Shown here piece after piece: positions 40,827-47,054 of a stretch of DNA of 47,054 bases. This stretch comes from Novosphingobium sp. (GTDB lineage: Bacteria > Pseudomonadota > Alphaproteobacteria > Sphingomonadales > Sphingomonadaceae): positions 1 to 47,054 of the forward strand of contig NZ_JAIXPP010000115.1 in NCBI RefSeq assembly GCF_027486195.1. The letters run 5' to 3'. The translations under genes were made by a program, and so were the position numbers. The notes below the pieces were generated by a model, which was not told where the DNA came from, made no database searches, and saw only the letters and a list, made by a program, of their open reading frames with translations. Numbering within the stretch: the stretch's first letter is position 1; each line of letters starts with the position of its first letter.

Positions 40827-42029
40827 ATGAGCGGGCGCGGCAAAGGCCCGCTGGCAGGCGTGCGCGTGCTCGATCTCACAGCCGTGCTGATGGGCCCCTA
40901 CGCCACGCAGATCTTCGCCGACTTGGGCGCCGATGTGATCAAGATCGAAGGCCCCGCCGGCGATACCACGCGCTTCATCCCGCCCGGCCCCGATCCCACG
41001 CGCGGCGCGATGTTCCTCAACGTCAACCGCGGCAAGCGCAGCCTTGCGCTCGATTTGAAGCAGCAGGCCGCGCGCGAGGCGGTGCTGCGCCTCGCCAAGG
41101 ATGCGGACGTCTTCATCCATTCGATGCGCGCGCAGGCCATCGCCCGGCTGGGGCTGGATTATGCCGCGCTCAAGGCAGCCAACCCGAAGATCATCTACGC
41201 CAATCTCTATGGCTATGGCCGCACCGGCCCCTACCGCGACTACCCGGCCTACGACGACATCGTGCAGGCCGCCTCGGGCATCGTCGATCTGCAGGCGAAG
41301 CTTTCGAATGGCGAGCCGACCTACAGCGCCACCGTCATCGCCGACAAGGTGGCGGGCCTCACCGGAGCCTATGCCGTGATCGCTGCGCTCTATGCGCGCG
41401 AGAAGACCGGCGAGGGGCAGGAAATCGAAGTCCCGATGTTCGAGACGCTGGTCTCGTTCGCCGCGACCGAGCACATCTGCGGCTCGCTGTTTGATCCGCC
41501 GCTGGGGCCGCCGGTATACCCGCGCGCCACCTCGCCCTCGCGGCGGCCTTACAAGACGGCGGACGGCCATGTCGGCGTGATGATCTACAACGACAAGCAG
41601 TGGCAGGCCTTCTTCCGCGAGCTCGGCAATCCGGCGTGGTCGGACGATCCCATGTTCGCCTCAATGCGCAGCCGCAGCGAGAATATCTCGGCGGTCCTCG
41701 CTGAGGTCGAAAAGGTCATGGTCACGCGCACCACAGAAGCGTGGATGGAGCTGTTCCGCCGCGCCGAAATCCCCGCAACCCCCATCGCCTCGCTGCAAGA
41801 CCTGCTCCACGATCCGCATCTGGTCGAGACGGGCTTCTGGCACAGCGCCGAAACGGAGCTTGGCACCTTGCGCTACCCCGGCATCCCCACGAACTTTTCC
41901 GGCACGCCCGGCGCCATCGGCGATCCCGGGCCAACGCTGGGTGCAGACAACAGCGCGGTGCTCGGCGAGGCAGGCTTCGCGGAAGACGAGATCGCGGCCA
42001 TGGTCGCCAGCGGCGCGGTGCTGCCATGA
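40827..42029 (+). CDS. Class III (CaiB/BaiF) CoA transferase
   Basis: A 400-residue enzyme. It opens with GPLAGVRVLDLTAVLMGPYATQIFADLGADVIKIE, the family N-terminus, and carries the catalytic Asp143 in PAYDDIVQAASG, followed by VADKVAGLTGAYAV-type and EVPMFETL segments. It moves CoA between acids, or acts as a racemase in the alpha-methylacyl-CoA branch. The stop overlaps the DUF35 gene (ATGA), so it shares one transcript with the DUF35/thiolase pair. It likely activates or recycles the acid that this pair cleaves. Confidence 0.95.
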   Translation: MSGRGKGPLAGVRVLDLTAVLMGPYATQIFADLGADVIKIEGPAGDTTRFIPPGPDPTRGAMFLNVNRGKRSLALDLKQQAAREAVLRLAKDADVFIHSMRAQAIARLGLDYAALKAANPKIIYANLYGYGRTGPYRDYPAYDDIVQAASGIVDLQAKLSNGEPTYSATVIADKVAGLTGAYAVIAALYAREKTGEGQEIEVPMFETLVSFAATEHICGSLFDPPLGPPVYPRATSPSRRPYKTADGHVGVMIYNDKQWQAFFRELGNPAWSDDPMFASMRSRSENISAVLAEVEKVMVTRTTEAWMELFRRAEIPATPIASLQDLLHDPHLVETGFWHSAETELGTLRYPGIPTNFSGTPGAIGDPGPTLGADNSAVLGEAGFAEDEIAAMVASGAVLP

Positions 42030-42394
42030 GCGGCCCGTCTGCCGAATGGGATGCCGCCCTTGCCGAGGGCCGCTTCCTCCTCCAGCGCCCGGTTGACGGC
42101 GGCGCCACGGTGTTCCCCCCGCGCGCCTTCGCGCCCGGCACCGGCGCAGAGCTCGAATGGTTCGAGGCCTCGGGCCTCGGCACCGTCTATTCCGCTACCT
42201 GGATCCAGCGCAAACCGCCCGAGCCGCCTTACAACGTCGTCCTCGTCGATCTGGCGGAAGGCGCGCGGATGATGGGCTGCGTCGAGGGGGTGACGCCCGA
42301 AACGCTCCAGATCGGCATGACGGTCAAGGCGCGCATTGTCGGCGGAGAGACCCCCAAGATTGTCTTCGATCCAGTGGAGCAGGCCCATGGGTGA
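42026..42394 (+). CDS. DUF35/OB-fold protein, partner of the second SCP2-type thiolase
   Basis: A 122-residue protein. RFLLQRPVDGGATVFPPRAFAPGTGAELEWFEASGLGTVYSAT is the DUF35 body (zinc ribbon, then LEW and OB-fold strands), but the ribbon cysteines are missing, as in the copy at 2428-2814. ATGA overlap with the CoA transferase and an 8-nt overlap with the thiolase place it in a three-gene operon. A long reading frame continues upstream but lies inside the CoA transferase. Role: complex partner and acyl-CoA binder of the thiolase. Confidence 0.87.
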   Translation: MSGPSAEWDAALAEGRFLLQRPVDGGATVFPPRAFAPGTGAELEWFEASGLGTVYSATWIQRKPPEPPYNVVLVDLAEGARMMGCVEGVTPETLQIGMTVKARIVGGETPKIVFDPVEQAHG

Positions 42395-43538
42395 CATTTT
42401 CCCGCGCGGCCGTGTTTCGGTGGCAGGCGCTTCCACTTTCGGCGTGGGCGAAATGCCCGGCCACTCGACGATCGAAATGGCGGGCAAGGCGGTCCAGCTC
42501 GCGCTGGCGGATGCTGCGATTGGCCTCTCGGAAGTCGATGGCCTTTTCATCGCTCTGCCCGATGATCTCTTCGCCGGCCTGAGCCTCGCGCAGTATCTCG
42601 GTCTGCACCCGCGCTTTACCGACAACAACCGCGCGGGCGGTGCCTCGTTCATGAGCCACCTCGTCACCGCTTGCATGATGCTCGACGCCGGGTACCTCGA
42701 TTGCGCGGTAATCGCCTATGGCGCCAACCAGCGTTCGAGCGGCGGCAAACTCTCCACCCCAGCACGGCCCGACCGGTGGGACGCGCCCTACAATCCGATG
42801 TACCCGCTTTCGTTCTACGCGCTCGCCGCCGCGCGCCATATGCACCAGTACGGCACGACGCGTGAGGAATTGGCGAGCGTGGCGGTTGCCGCGCGCCTCT
42901 GGGCCAACACCAATCCCGAAGCCTTTGCCAAGGGACCGCTTTCGGTCGAGGACGTCATCGCCTCGCGCCTCATCAGCAGCCCGATCCGCGCGCGCGATTG
43001 CTGTCTGGTGACCGACGGCGCCGCCGCGCTCGTCCTCACCCGCACCGACCGCGCCAAGCATGGTCCCCAGCCGCTCGTCCCCGTGCTCGGCGCCGCTGCC
43101 GCGACCTGGTACAACTCGGTCACGCAGGCCGACGACATCACGATCACCGCCGCTGCCGAATCCGGCCCGCGCGCGATGGCCATGGCCGGGCTCACGCCGG
43201 GCCAGATCGATACCGTCCAACTCTACGACGCCTTCACCATCAACACGATCCTGTTCCTCGAAGACCTCGGCTTCTGCGCCAAGGGCGAGGGCGGCAAGTT
43301 CGTGGCGAGCGGCGCGATTTCGCCGGGCGGTTCGCTGCCGGTCAATACCAACGGCGGCGGCCTCTCGTGCTGCCACCCCGGCATGTACGGCATGTTCGCA
43401 ATGGTCGAAGCGGTGCGCCAGATGCGCGGGACGGCGGCCAACCAGATCGCCGGCGCGAAAACCGCCCTCGCGCATGGCAACGGCGGCACGCTTTCGGCGC
43501 AGGCGACGGTGATTTTCGGGAACGCCGAGACGGCTTGA
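42387..43538 (+). CDS. SCP2/Ltp-type thiolase-like protein lacking the N-terminal nucleophile
   Basis: A 383-residue thiolase-fold protein. The region that holds the nucleophilic Cys in true thiolases reads NRAGGASFMSHL, with no Cys at the expected place. YDAFTINTILFLEDLGFCAKGEGG and GGGLSCCHPGMYG are kept, so the C-terminal His-containing loop is present. GGAG precedes the ATG. This pattern matches retro-aldolases such as Ltp2 that work with DUF35 partners better than it matches degradative thiolases. It probably splits a beta-hydroxy-acyl-CoA into a ketone and a short acyl-CoA; inference. The dispersed repeat at 43575 follows the stop. Confidence 0.87.
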   Translation: MGDIFPRGRVSVAGASTFGVGEMPGHSTIEMAGKAVQLALADAAIGLSEVDGLFIALPDDLFAGLSLAQYLGLHPRFTDNNRAGGASFMSHLVTACMMLDAGYLDCAVIAYGANQRSSGGKLSTPARPDRWDAPYNPMYPLSFYALAAARHMHQYGTTREELASVAVAARLWANTNPEAFAKGPLSVEDVIASRLISSPIRARDCCLVTDGAAALVLTRTDRAKHGPQPLVPVLGAAAATWYNSVTQADDITITAAAESGPRAMAMAGLTPGQIDTVQLYDAFTINTILFLEDLGFCAKGEGGKFVASGAISPGGSLPVNTNGGGLSCCHPGMYGMFAMVEAVRQMRGTAANQIAGAKTALAHGNGGTLSAQATVIFGNAETA

Positions 43539-43574
43539 GAGGCCAGCGAATCAATCCAGAGCGTCCTGCAAAGC

Positions 43575-43687
43575 GCTCTGGCTTCCCGCCTGCGCGGGAA
43601 TGACGAGAGTGGGGTATCCTCCCTCGTCCTGAACTTCGCCCTCTCTGCGCCCTATTCGTCATCCCCGCGCAGGCGGGGATCCAGAGC
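43575..43687. repeat. Dispersed double-hairpin palindrome, copy 2
   Basis: This repeats the unit at 8811-8893: TTCCCGC/GCGGGAA hairpin with GAATGACGA, a spacer, then TCGTCATC and CCCCGC/GCGGGG, bracketed by GCTCTGG and CCAGAGC. The spacer is about 30 nt longer than in copy 1. Just before it, CCAGAGCG and CGCTCTGG (43556-43581) form a further hairpin. It separates convergent genes. Confidence 0.8.
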
Positions 43688-43702
43688 GGTCAGGCTCGAA
43701 AC

Positions 43703-45355
43703 TCACCCCAGCCCAAGTTCCTCAATCAGCTGGCCACGCAGCTTGAACTTCTGGATCTTCGAAGTCGACATCGGCCACTCGCTGACCATTCGCACATGGC
43801 GCGGGATCTTGAAGCCCGCGAGCTTGCCCTTGCAATGCGCGATCAGCTCCGCCTCGTCGGTCGAAGCACCCTCGGCCAATTCCACAAAGGCCGCCGCCAC
43901 TTCGACATAGCGGTCATCGGGGATTCCCACGACTTGCGCCAGCTTCACCGCCGGATGGGTCTGCAGCATGGATTCGATTTCTGCCGCCGCGACATTCTCC
44001 CCGCCGACCTTGAGCATGTCCTTGGTGCGGCCATGGAACATCACGTTCCCGCCCGTATCCACCGAGCCGACGTCGCCGGTATAGAACCAGCCATCCCGAA
44101 GCGCCTCGGCGGACTTTTCCGGTGCGTTGTAATAGCCCTTCAGCATATGCGGCCCGCGCAGCACGATCTCGCCGCGCTCGCCAGCACCGCAGTCACGCCC
44201 GGTTTCGGGATCGACGATGCGCATCTCCCAGTCCTCGAGCGGGAAGCCGCAACGCCCCGTGCGCACCTCGAAGCTGTCGTCCAGCCGGCTCGTCGAAACC
44301 GTCCCCGCCGCTTCGGTCAGGCCATAAGTGCCCACCTGGATCGTGTGCGGCATCGCGGCGACCACGGCATCCTTGATCCACGCGGGCTGCACCGCGAAGT
44401 TGGAATTCATCACGCGCAGGTTCGAAAGATCGGTGGTCTTGAACGTGGGGTGATTGATCAGGTCCTGCATGATCGTCACGAAGCTGGGGTACGCAATCGT
44501 CGCCCCTTCCGCGCCCAGCATCGCCAGCGCCTGCCCCGCCTCGAAATGCGGCACGGTCATGTAGACCCCGCCCAGATCGAGGATCATCGTCATCGGCAGG
44601 ATGCCGGCGATGTGGAAGATCGGCAGCGGCGACCACACCTTGTCTTCGGCCGTGCAGAGGTAGCGCTTGCCGAGATTGCGGCTGTTGCCCACTTGCGCAC
44701 GGTGCGAGATCAGCGCGCCCTTGGGGTTCGCCGTCGTCCCGCTGGTATAGAGGATCATCGCGATGTCCTCTGCATCGACATCGTCGATCCGCCGGTCGAT
44801 CAGCGCCGCTTCGGTGCCCTCGCCCAGCGCCAGCGCCTCGTCCACCGGCAGCATCCCGTCCGCGCCTGCGGCATCGAGCGAGATGATCGTGTGGAGCATC
44901 GGCGCTTCATCCAGGCTCAACCCCCGCGCCGCGTCCGCCTCAGCCAGCGATGGCAGTGCCGCACGCACCCGGTCGCGGTAGTCCAGCCCCTCGGCCACAT
45001 GCCCTGCCGTCACCAGCACAACCAGATCGGCATCGCGCACCAGATAGGCGAGCTCGTGCGATTGATACCGGGCATTGATCGGCACGGCGACCGCACCAGC
45101 CATCGCAATGCCATAGAAAGCCTCGATAAATTGCGGGCATGTCGGCATGAACAGGCCGACGTGCTGGCCCGGCTGCACGCCCAGCGCGATCATCGCCGCC
45201 GCCCAGGCCCTGGCAGCAGCATCAAGGTCTGCATAGCTGATGCGCCGATCGGGGAAGACCACTGCCTCGCGTTCGGCAAAGGCCTGCGCCGAAGCGCGGA
45301 TCATGCCGCCCATGGTAAGCACAGGTGCAGTGGCGATTGGCTGCGCGTCGGTCAT
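43703..45355 (-). CDS. AMP-dependent acyl-CoA ligase
   Basis: A 550-residue ANL enzyme: P-loop LYTSGTTANPKGALISHRA, A5 motif VGTYGLTEAAGTV, hinge TGDVGSVDTGGNVMFHGRTKDMLKVGGENV, and C-terminal lysine in MSTSKIQKFKLRGQL, where Lys follows Gln rather than the common GK. GGGGGATG precedes the ATG. It is divergent from the TetR gene with the perfect palindrome C between them, so it is a likely target of that regulator. It should activate an acid entering the second catabolic block. Confidence 0.92.
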   Translation of the reverse strand: MTDAQPIATAPVLTMGGMIRASAQAFAEREAVVFPDRRISYADLDAAARAWAAAMIALGVQPGQHVGLFMPTCPQFIEAFYGIAMAGAVAVPINARYQSHELAYLVRDADLVVLVTAGHVAEGLDYRDRVRAALPSLAEADAARGLSLDEAPMLHTIISLDAAGADGMLPVDEALALGEGTEAALIDRRIDDVDAEDIAMILYTSGTTANPKGALISHRAQVGNSRNLGKRYLCTAEDKVWSPLPIFHIAGILPMTMILDLGGVYMTVPHFEAGQALAMLGAEGATIAYPSFVTIMQDLINHPTFKTTDLSNLRVMNSNFAVQPAWIKDAVVAAMPHTIQVGTYGLTEAAGTVSTSRLDDSFEVRTGRCGFPLEDWEMRIVDPETGRDCGAGERGEIVLRGPHMLKGYYNAPEKSAEALRDGWFYTGDVGSVDTGGNVMFHGRTKDMLKVGGENVAAAEIESMLQTHPAVKLAQVVGIPDDRYVEVAAAFVELAEGASTDEAELIAHCKGKLAGFKIPRHVRMVSEWPMSTSKIQKFKLRGQLIEELGLG

Positions 45356-45658
45356 GCATCCCCCGGCCTGACAGGCCCCTTATTGGTCTTGATGCGGAGA
45401 TACACAGGATGCTGAAAAAGACAATCATATCTGTCTTTTTCTGCGCGATGCGTTACGCCTTGAACCAGCACGGCACGGAAGTGCAGTGCGGCTGATTCGA
45501 TGTCTATCATGCCATCGGCAACCAGCCGCCGCGATGCGGGCCGGGGTACTTGTCCCCGAACCGGTCGAGGCAGCGGTTTTACGAGGCATGAAAACGCATT
45601 AAGGGTGTTTTCAAGGCGTACCGGACCCGGTGCGCAACGGTTCAGGCAAGTAAAACGC
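45356..45658. promoter_or_regulatory. Divergent ligase/TetR control region (303 nt)
   Basis: No gene is visible. The region holds the perfect inverted repeat at 45414-45441 and a second dyad, TGAAAAC-N11-GTTTTCA, at 45589-45613, which ends 45 nt before the TetR start. The two dyads could control the two divergent promoters separately. Confidence 0.55.
45414..45441. promoter_or_regulatory. Candidate TetR-type operator, site C (perfect dyad)
   Basis: Ten-base arms GAAAAAGACA and TGTCTTTTTC are exact reverse complements around ATCATATC, giving the CA-N8-TG core shared with sites A, B, D and E. It lies 58 nt before the acyl-CoA ligase start and 217 nt before the TetR start. A divergent TetR gene with a perfect dyad beside its neighbour is the classic arrangement of local repression. 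Confidence 0.75.
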
Positions 45659-46318
45659 ATGGCTCTATCACGCACGCGGGCGGCACGGCCCGCCCCTCGG
45701 CCCGTACGCCCGGCGGCTGATCGCACGCGCACTCTGCAGGCAGCCAAGGCGGCCCAGACGCGTGCCCGCCTGATCGACGCAACGGTGCGCTGCCTCGTCA
45801 AATACGGTTATGCCAACACGACTACGCCCAAAGTGGCGGAAGAAGCCGGCCTTTCACGCGGGGCGATGGTCCACCACTTCGAAAACGGGTCAGCCCTGAT
45901 CAAGGCGGCGATCACCGAGCTGCACGAAAAGCGCCTGCGCGCCTTCCGCCGCGCGGCTGACCGGCCCGAGCACGAGGTCACCGATCTCGTCGAAACCTAC
46001 TGGCGCCAGCTTCAGAAGCCCGCGTTCATCGCGTTCCACGAGCTTGCGGTCGCCGCACGCACCGATGCCGATCTCGCCTCGATCCTTTCGCCCCTGCAGG
46101 ACGAATTCCGTGAGAAGTTCAACGCGCAGGCGGAAGCGCTTTTCCCCGAATGGCTCGGCTCGCCCAACTTTGCCCTCGCGATGACGCTCTCGCAGACGAT
46201 CCTCGAAGGCATGGCGATCTCGCTGCAGACCGGCGGCATGGAACCGGCGCAAGTCGAGCCGATGCTGCGCCATCTCGAAGCCCAGATCCGCGCGCTCGCT
46301 CCTGCCGCCAAGGACTGA
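45659..46318 (+). CDS. TetR family transcriptional regulator
   Basis: A 219-residue regulator. A basic N-terminal tail of about 30 residues precedes the helix-turn-helix (ATVRCLVKYGYANTTTPKVAEEAGLSRGAMVHHF, about residues 41-74), then an all-helical ligand domain. The chosen ATG begins MALSRTRAARP; an open frame continues 53 codons upstream but has no domain content and would cover the second dyad. The ribosome site is weak. It is divergent from an acyl-CoA ligase, so a CoA ester or acid ligand is likely. I propose it controls the five CA-N8-TG sites; this is inference. Confidence 0.92.
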   Translation: MALSRTRAARPAPRPVRPAADRTRTLQAAKAAQTRARLIDATVRCLVKYGYANTTTPKVAEEAGLSRGAMVHHFENGSALIKAAITELHEKRLRAFRRAADRPEHEVTDLVETYWRQLQKPAFIAFHELAVAARTDADLASILSPLQDEFREKFNAQAEALFPEWLGSPNFALAMTLSQTILEGMAISLQTGGMEPAQVEPMLRHLEAQIRALAPAAKD

Positions 46319-46402
46319 TTGGCGGCACTTTTGCGGGAGTGGCAGAGCCCCCGCCAAGTCCCGCGCACGTTGTGCAAATCGGGGTCGCGGGGCACAAATC
46401 AA

Positions 46403-46422
46403 AATCAAACCTGTTTGTTTTT
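46403..46422. promoter_or_regulatory. Candidate TetR-type operator, site D
   Basis: AATCAAACCTGTTTGTTTTT contains the perfect dyad CAAAC-CT-GTTTG (46406-46417) with the CA-N8-TG core, and 15 of 20 positions match site A. It lies 36 nt before the SDR start at 46459 and downstream of the TetR stop. Confidence 0.6.
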
Positions 46423-46458
46423 TCTGTGCGGGTGTTCTAGCTATGCGAGAACGAACGA

Positions 46459-47054
46459 ATGGGGGATGAACCGTTGAACGCGCCCGATATACATACCCCG
46501 CGCATCTTCCGTCCCGAACCCGGCGATCCCGGCCGCCCCAGGCGCGGGCTTGATGAAGAGGCGCTGCGCACGCAGCAGACGATCTTCCGCGAGGACCTGC
46601 TCGACGGGCACACCATCCTGATCTCCGGCGCGGGTAGCGGCATGGGCAAGGCCGCCGCGTTTCTCGCCGCAAAGCTTGGCGCGAATGTCGCGATCTGCGG
46701 CCGCACGCGTGAAAAGCTCGATACCACCGCTGCGCTGATCCGCGAGGAAACCGGGCGCGAGATTCTCTGCCTCGAGGCCAATATCCGCGATCCCGAAGCG
46801 GTTGAGGCGATGATCGGCGCGGTGCATGATCACTTCGGCGGCCTCGATACGCTGGTCAACAACGCAGGCGGGCAGTTCCCGCAGGACGCGATCGATTTCA
46901 GCCGCAAGGGCTGGCTCGCGGTGATCGACACCAACCTCAACGGCACCTGGTGGATGATGCAGGAAGCCGCCAAGCGCTGGCGCGCGGATGGCAAGCCCGG
47001 CCATGTCATCAACATCGTCGCCAATGTCGAGCGCGGCATGCCGCAGGCCGCGCA
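46459..47054 (+). CDS. SDR family oxidoreductase with N-terminal extension, partial (3' end beyond window)
   Basis: About 198 codons are visible. After a 50-residue leader without a recognised domain comes the Rossmann loop SGAGSGMGKA (residues 56-65), Arg82 (CGRTREK) for NADP, and NNAGG; the catalytic Tyr lies beyond the window. It resembles trans-2-enoyl-CoA reductase/2,4-dienoyl-CoA reductase type SDRs. An in-frame TTG five codons downstream has a better ribosome site (GGGGGATG) and could be the true start. Candidate operator D lies just upstream, so it may belong to the TetR regulon. Confidence 0.85.
   Translation, partial: MGDEPLNAPDIHTPRIFRPEPGDPGRPRRGLDEEALRTQQTIFREDLLDGHTILISGAGSGMGKAAAFLAAKLGANVAICGRTREKLDTTAALIREETGREILCLEANIRDPEAVEAMIGAVHDHFGGLDTLVNNAGGQFPQDAIDFSRKGWLAVIDTNLNGTWWMMQEAAKRWRADGKPGHVINIVANVERGMPQAA

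Noticed and set aside
45500..45658. Longer TetR start
   Set aside because: The extra 53 residues have no recognisable fold and would cover the second dyad in the promoter region.
46443..46458. ATG at 46443 as start of the last SDR
   Set aside because: It is out of frame with the Rossmann motif; 46459 and the TTG five codons later are in frame.

Overview
The window is high-GC, densely coding DNA from an alphaproteobacterium, most likely a sphingomonad of the Novosphingobium/Sphingopyxis/Sphingobium kind. This is inferred from a large TonB-dependent receptor beside catabolic genes, many divergent Rieske oxygenase large subunits, short DUF3297 and DUF983 proteins, and small families of dispersed palindromes between operons. 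No rRNA is present, so genus is not settled. No transposase, integrase, phage gene or CRISPR array was seen.

Layout. (1) 1-2814, minus: DUF35 protein, SCP2-type thiolase, SDR, and a partial NmrA-like reductase running off the left edge. (2) 3002-8718, plus: MFS transporter, Rieske oxygenase and TonB-dependent receptor, closed by a strong terminator. (3) 8918-12248: a single-subunit molybdopterin oxidoreductase divergent from a zinc-free MDR reductase. (4) 12360-15208, minus: Rieske oxygenase and SDR, then a GFA/CENP-V protein. (5) 15263-24253: an acyl-CoA ligase divergent from a plus-strand run of thioesterase, serine hydrolase, 3-hydroxyacyl-CoA dehydrogenase, second ligase, thiolase and an HD-domain protein with six candidate diiron ligands. 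(6) 24250-27193: housekeeping-like genes (DUF983, der, CHAP protein). (7) 27231-34528: a distal valine pathway, isobutyryl-CoA to propionyl-CoA, with a divergent LysR regulator. (8) 34598-35094: DUF3297 and tRNA-Val(CAC). (9) 35119-47054: a second catabolic block with a Rieske ferredoxin, VOC protein, two more Rieske oxygenases, MaoC hydratase, flavodoxin-fold reductase, two SDRs, class III CoA transferase, a second DUF35/thiolase pair, a third acyl-CoA ligase and a TetR regulator.

How it may work together. The gene types describe import of a hydrophobic acid (TonB receptor, MFS), CoA activation (three ligases, one CoA transferase), oxygenation by four Rieske enzymes, alcohol/ketone steps by SDRs, hydration (MaoC), beta-oxidation (3-hydroxyacyl-CoA dehydrogenase, thiolase) and side-chain or ring cleavage by two unusual DUF35/SCP2-thiolase pairs. 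All four Rieske proteins have Glu where the ring dioxygenases have the bridging Asp. The substrate cannot be read from the sequence; an alicyclic, terpenoid, steroid-like or aromatic carboxylate is plausible.

The most interesting signal is a recurring AT-rich palindrome with a CA-N8-TG core. It lies in front of five catabolic transcription units (about 14662, 36040, 40707, 45414 and 46403), two copies being almost identical when one is reverse-complemented. One copy sits in the promoter region of the TetR gene itself. I read this as a candidate TetR regulon tying scattered Rieske, CoA-transferase, DUF35/thiolase, ligase and SDR operons into one catabolic system.
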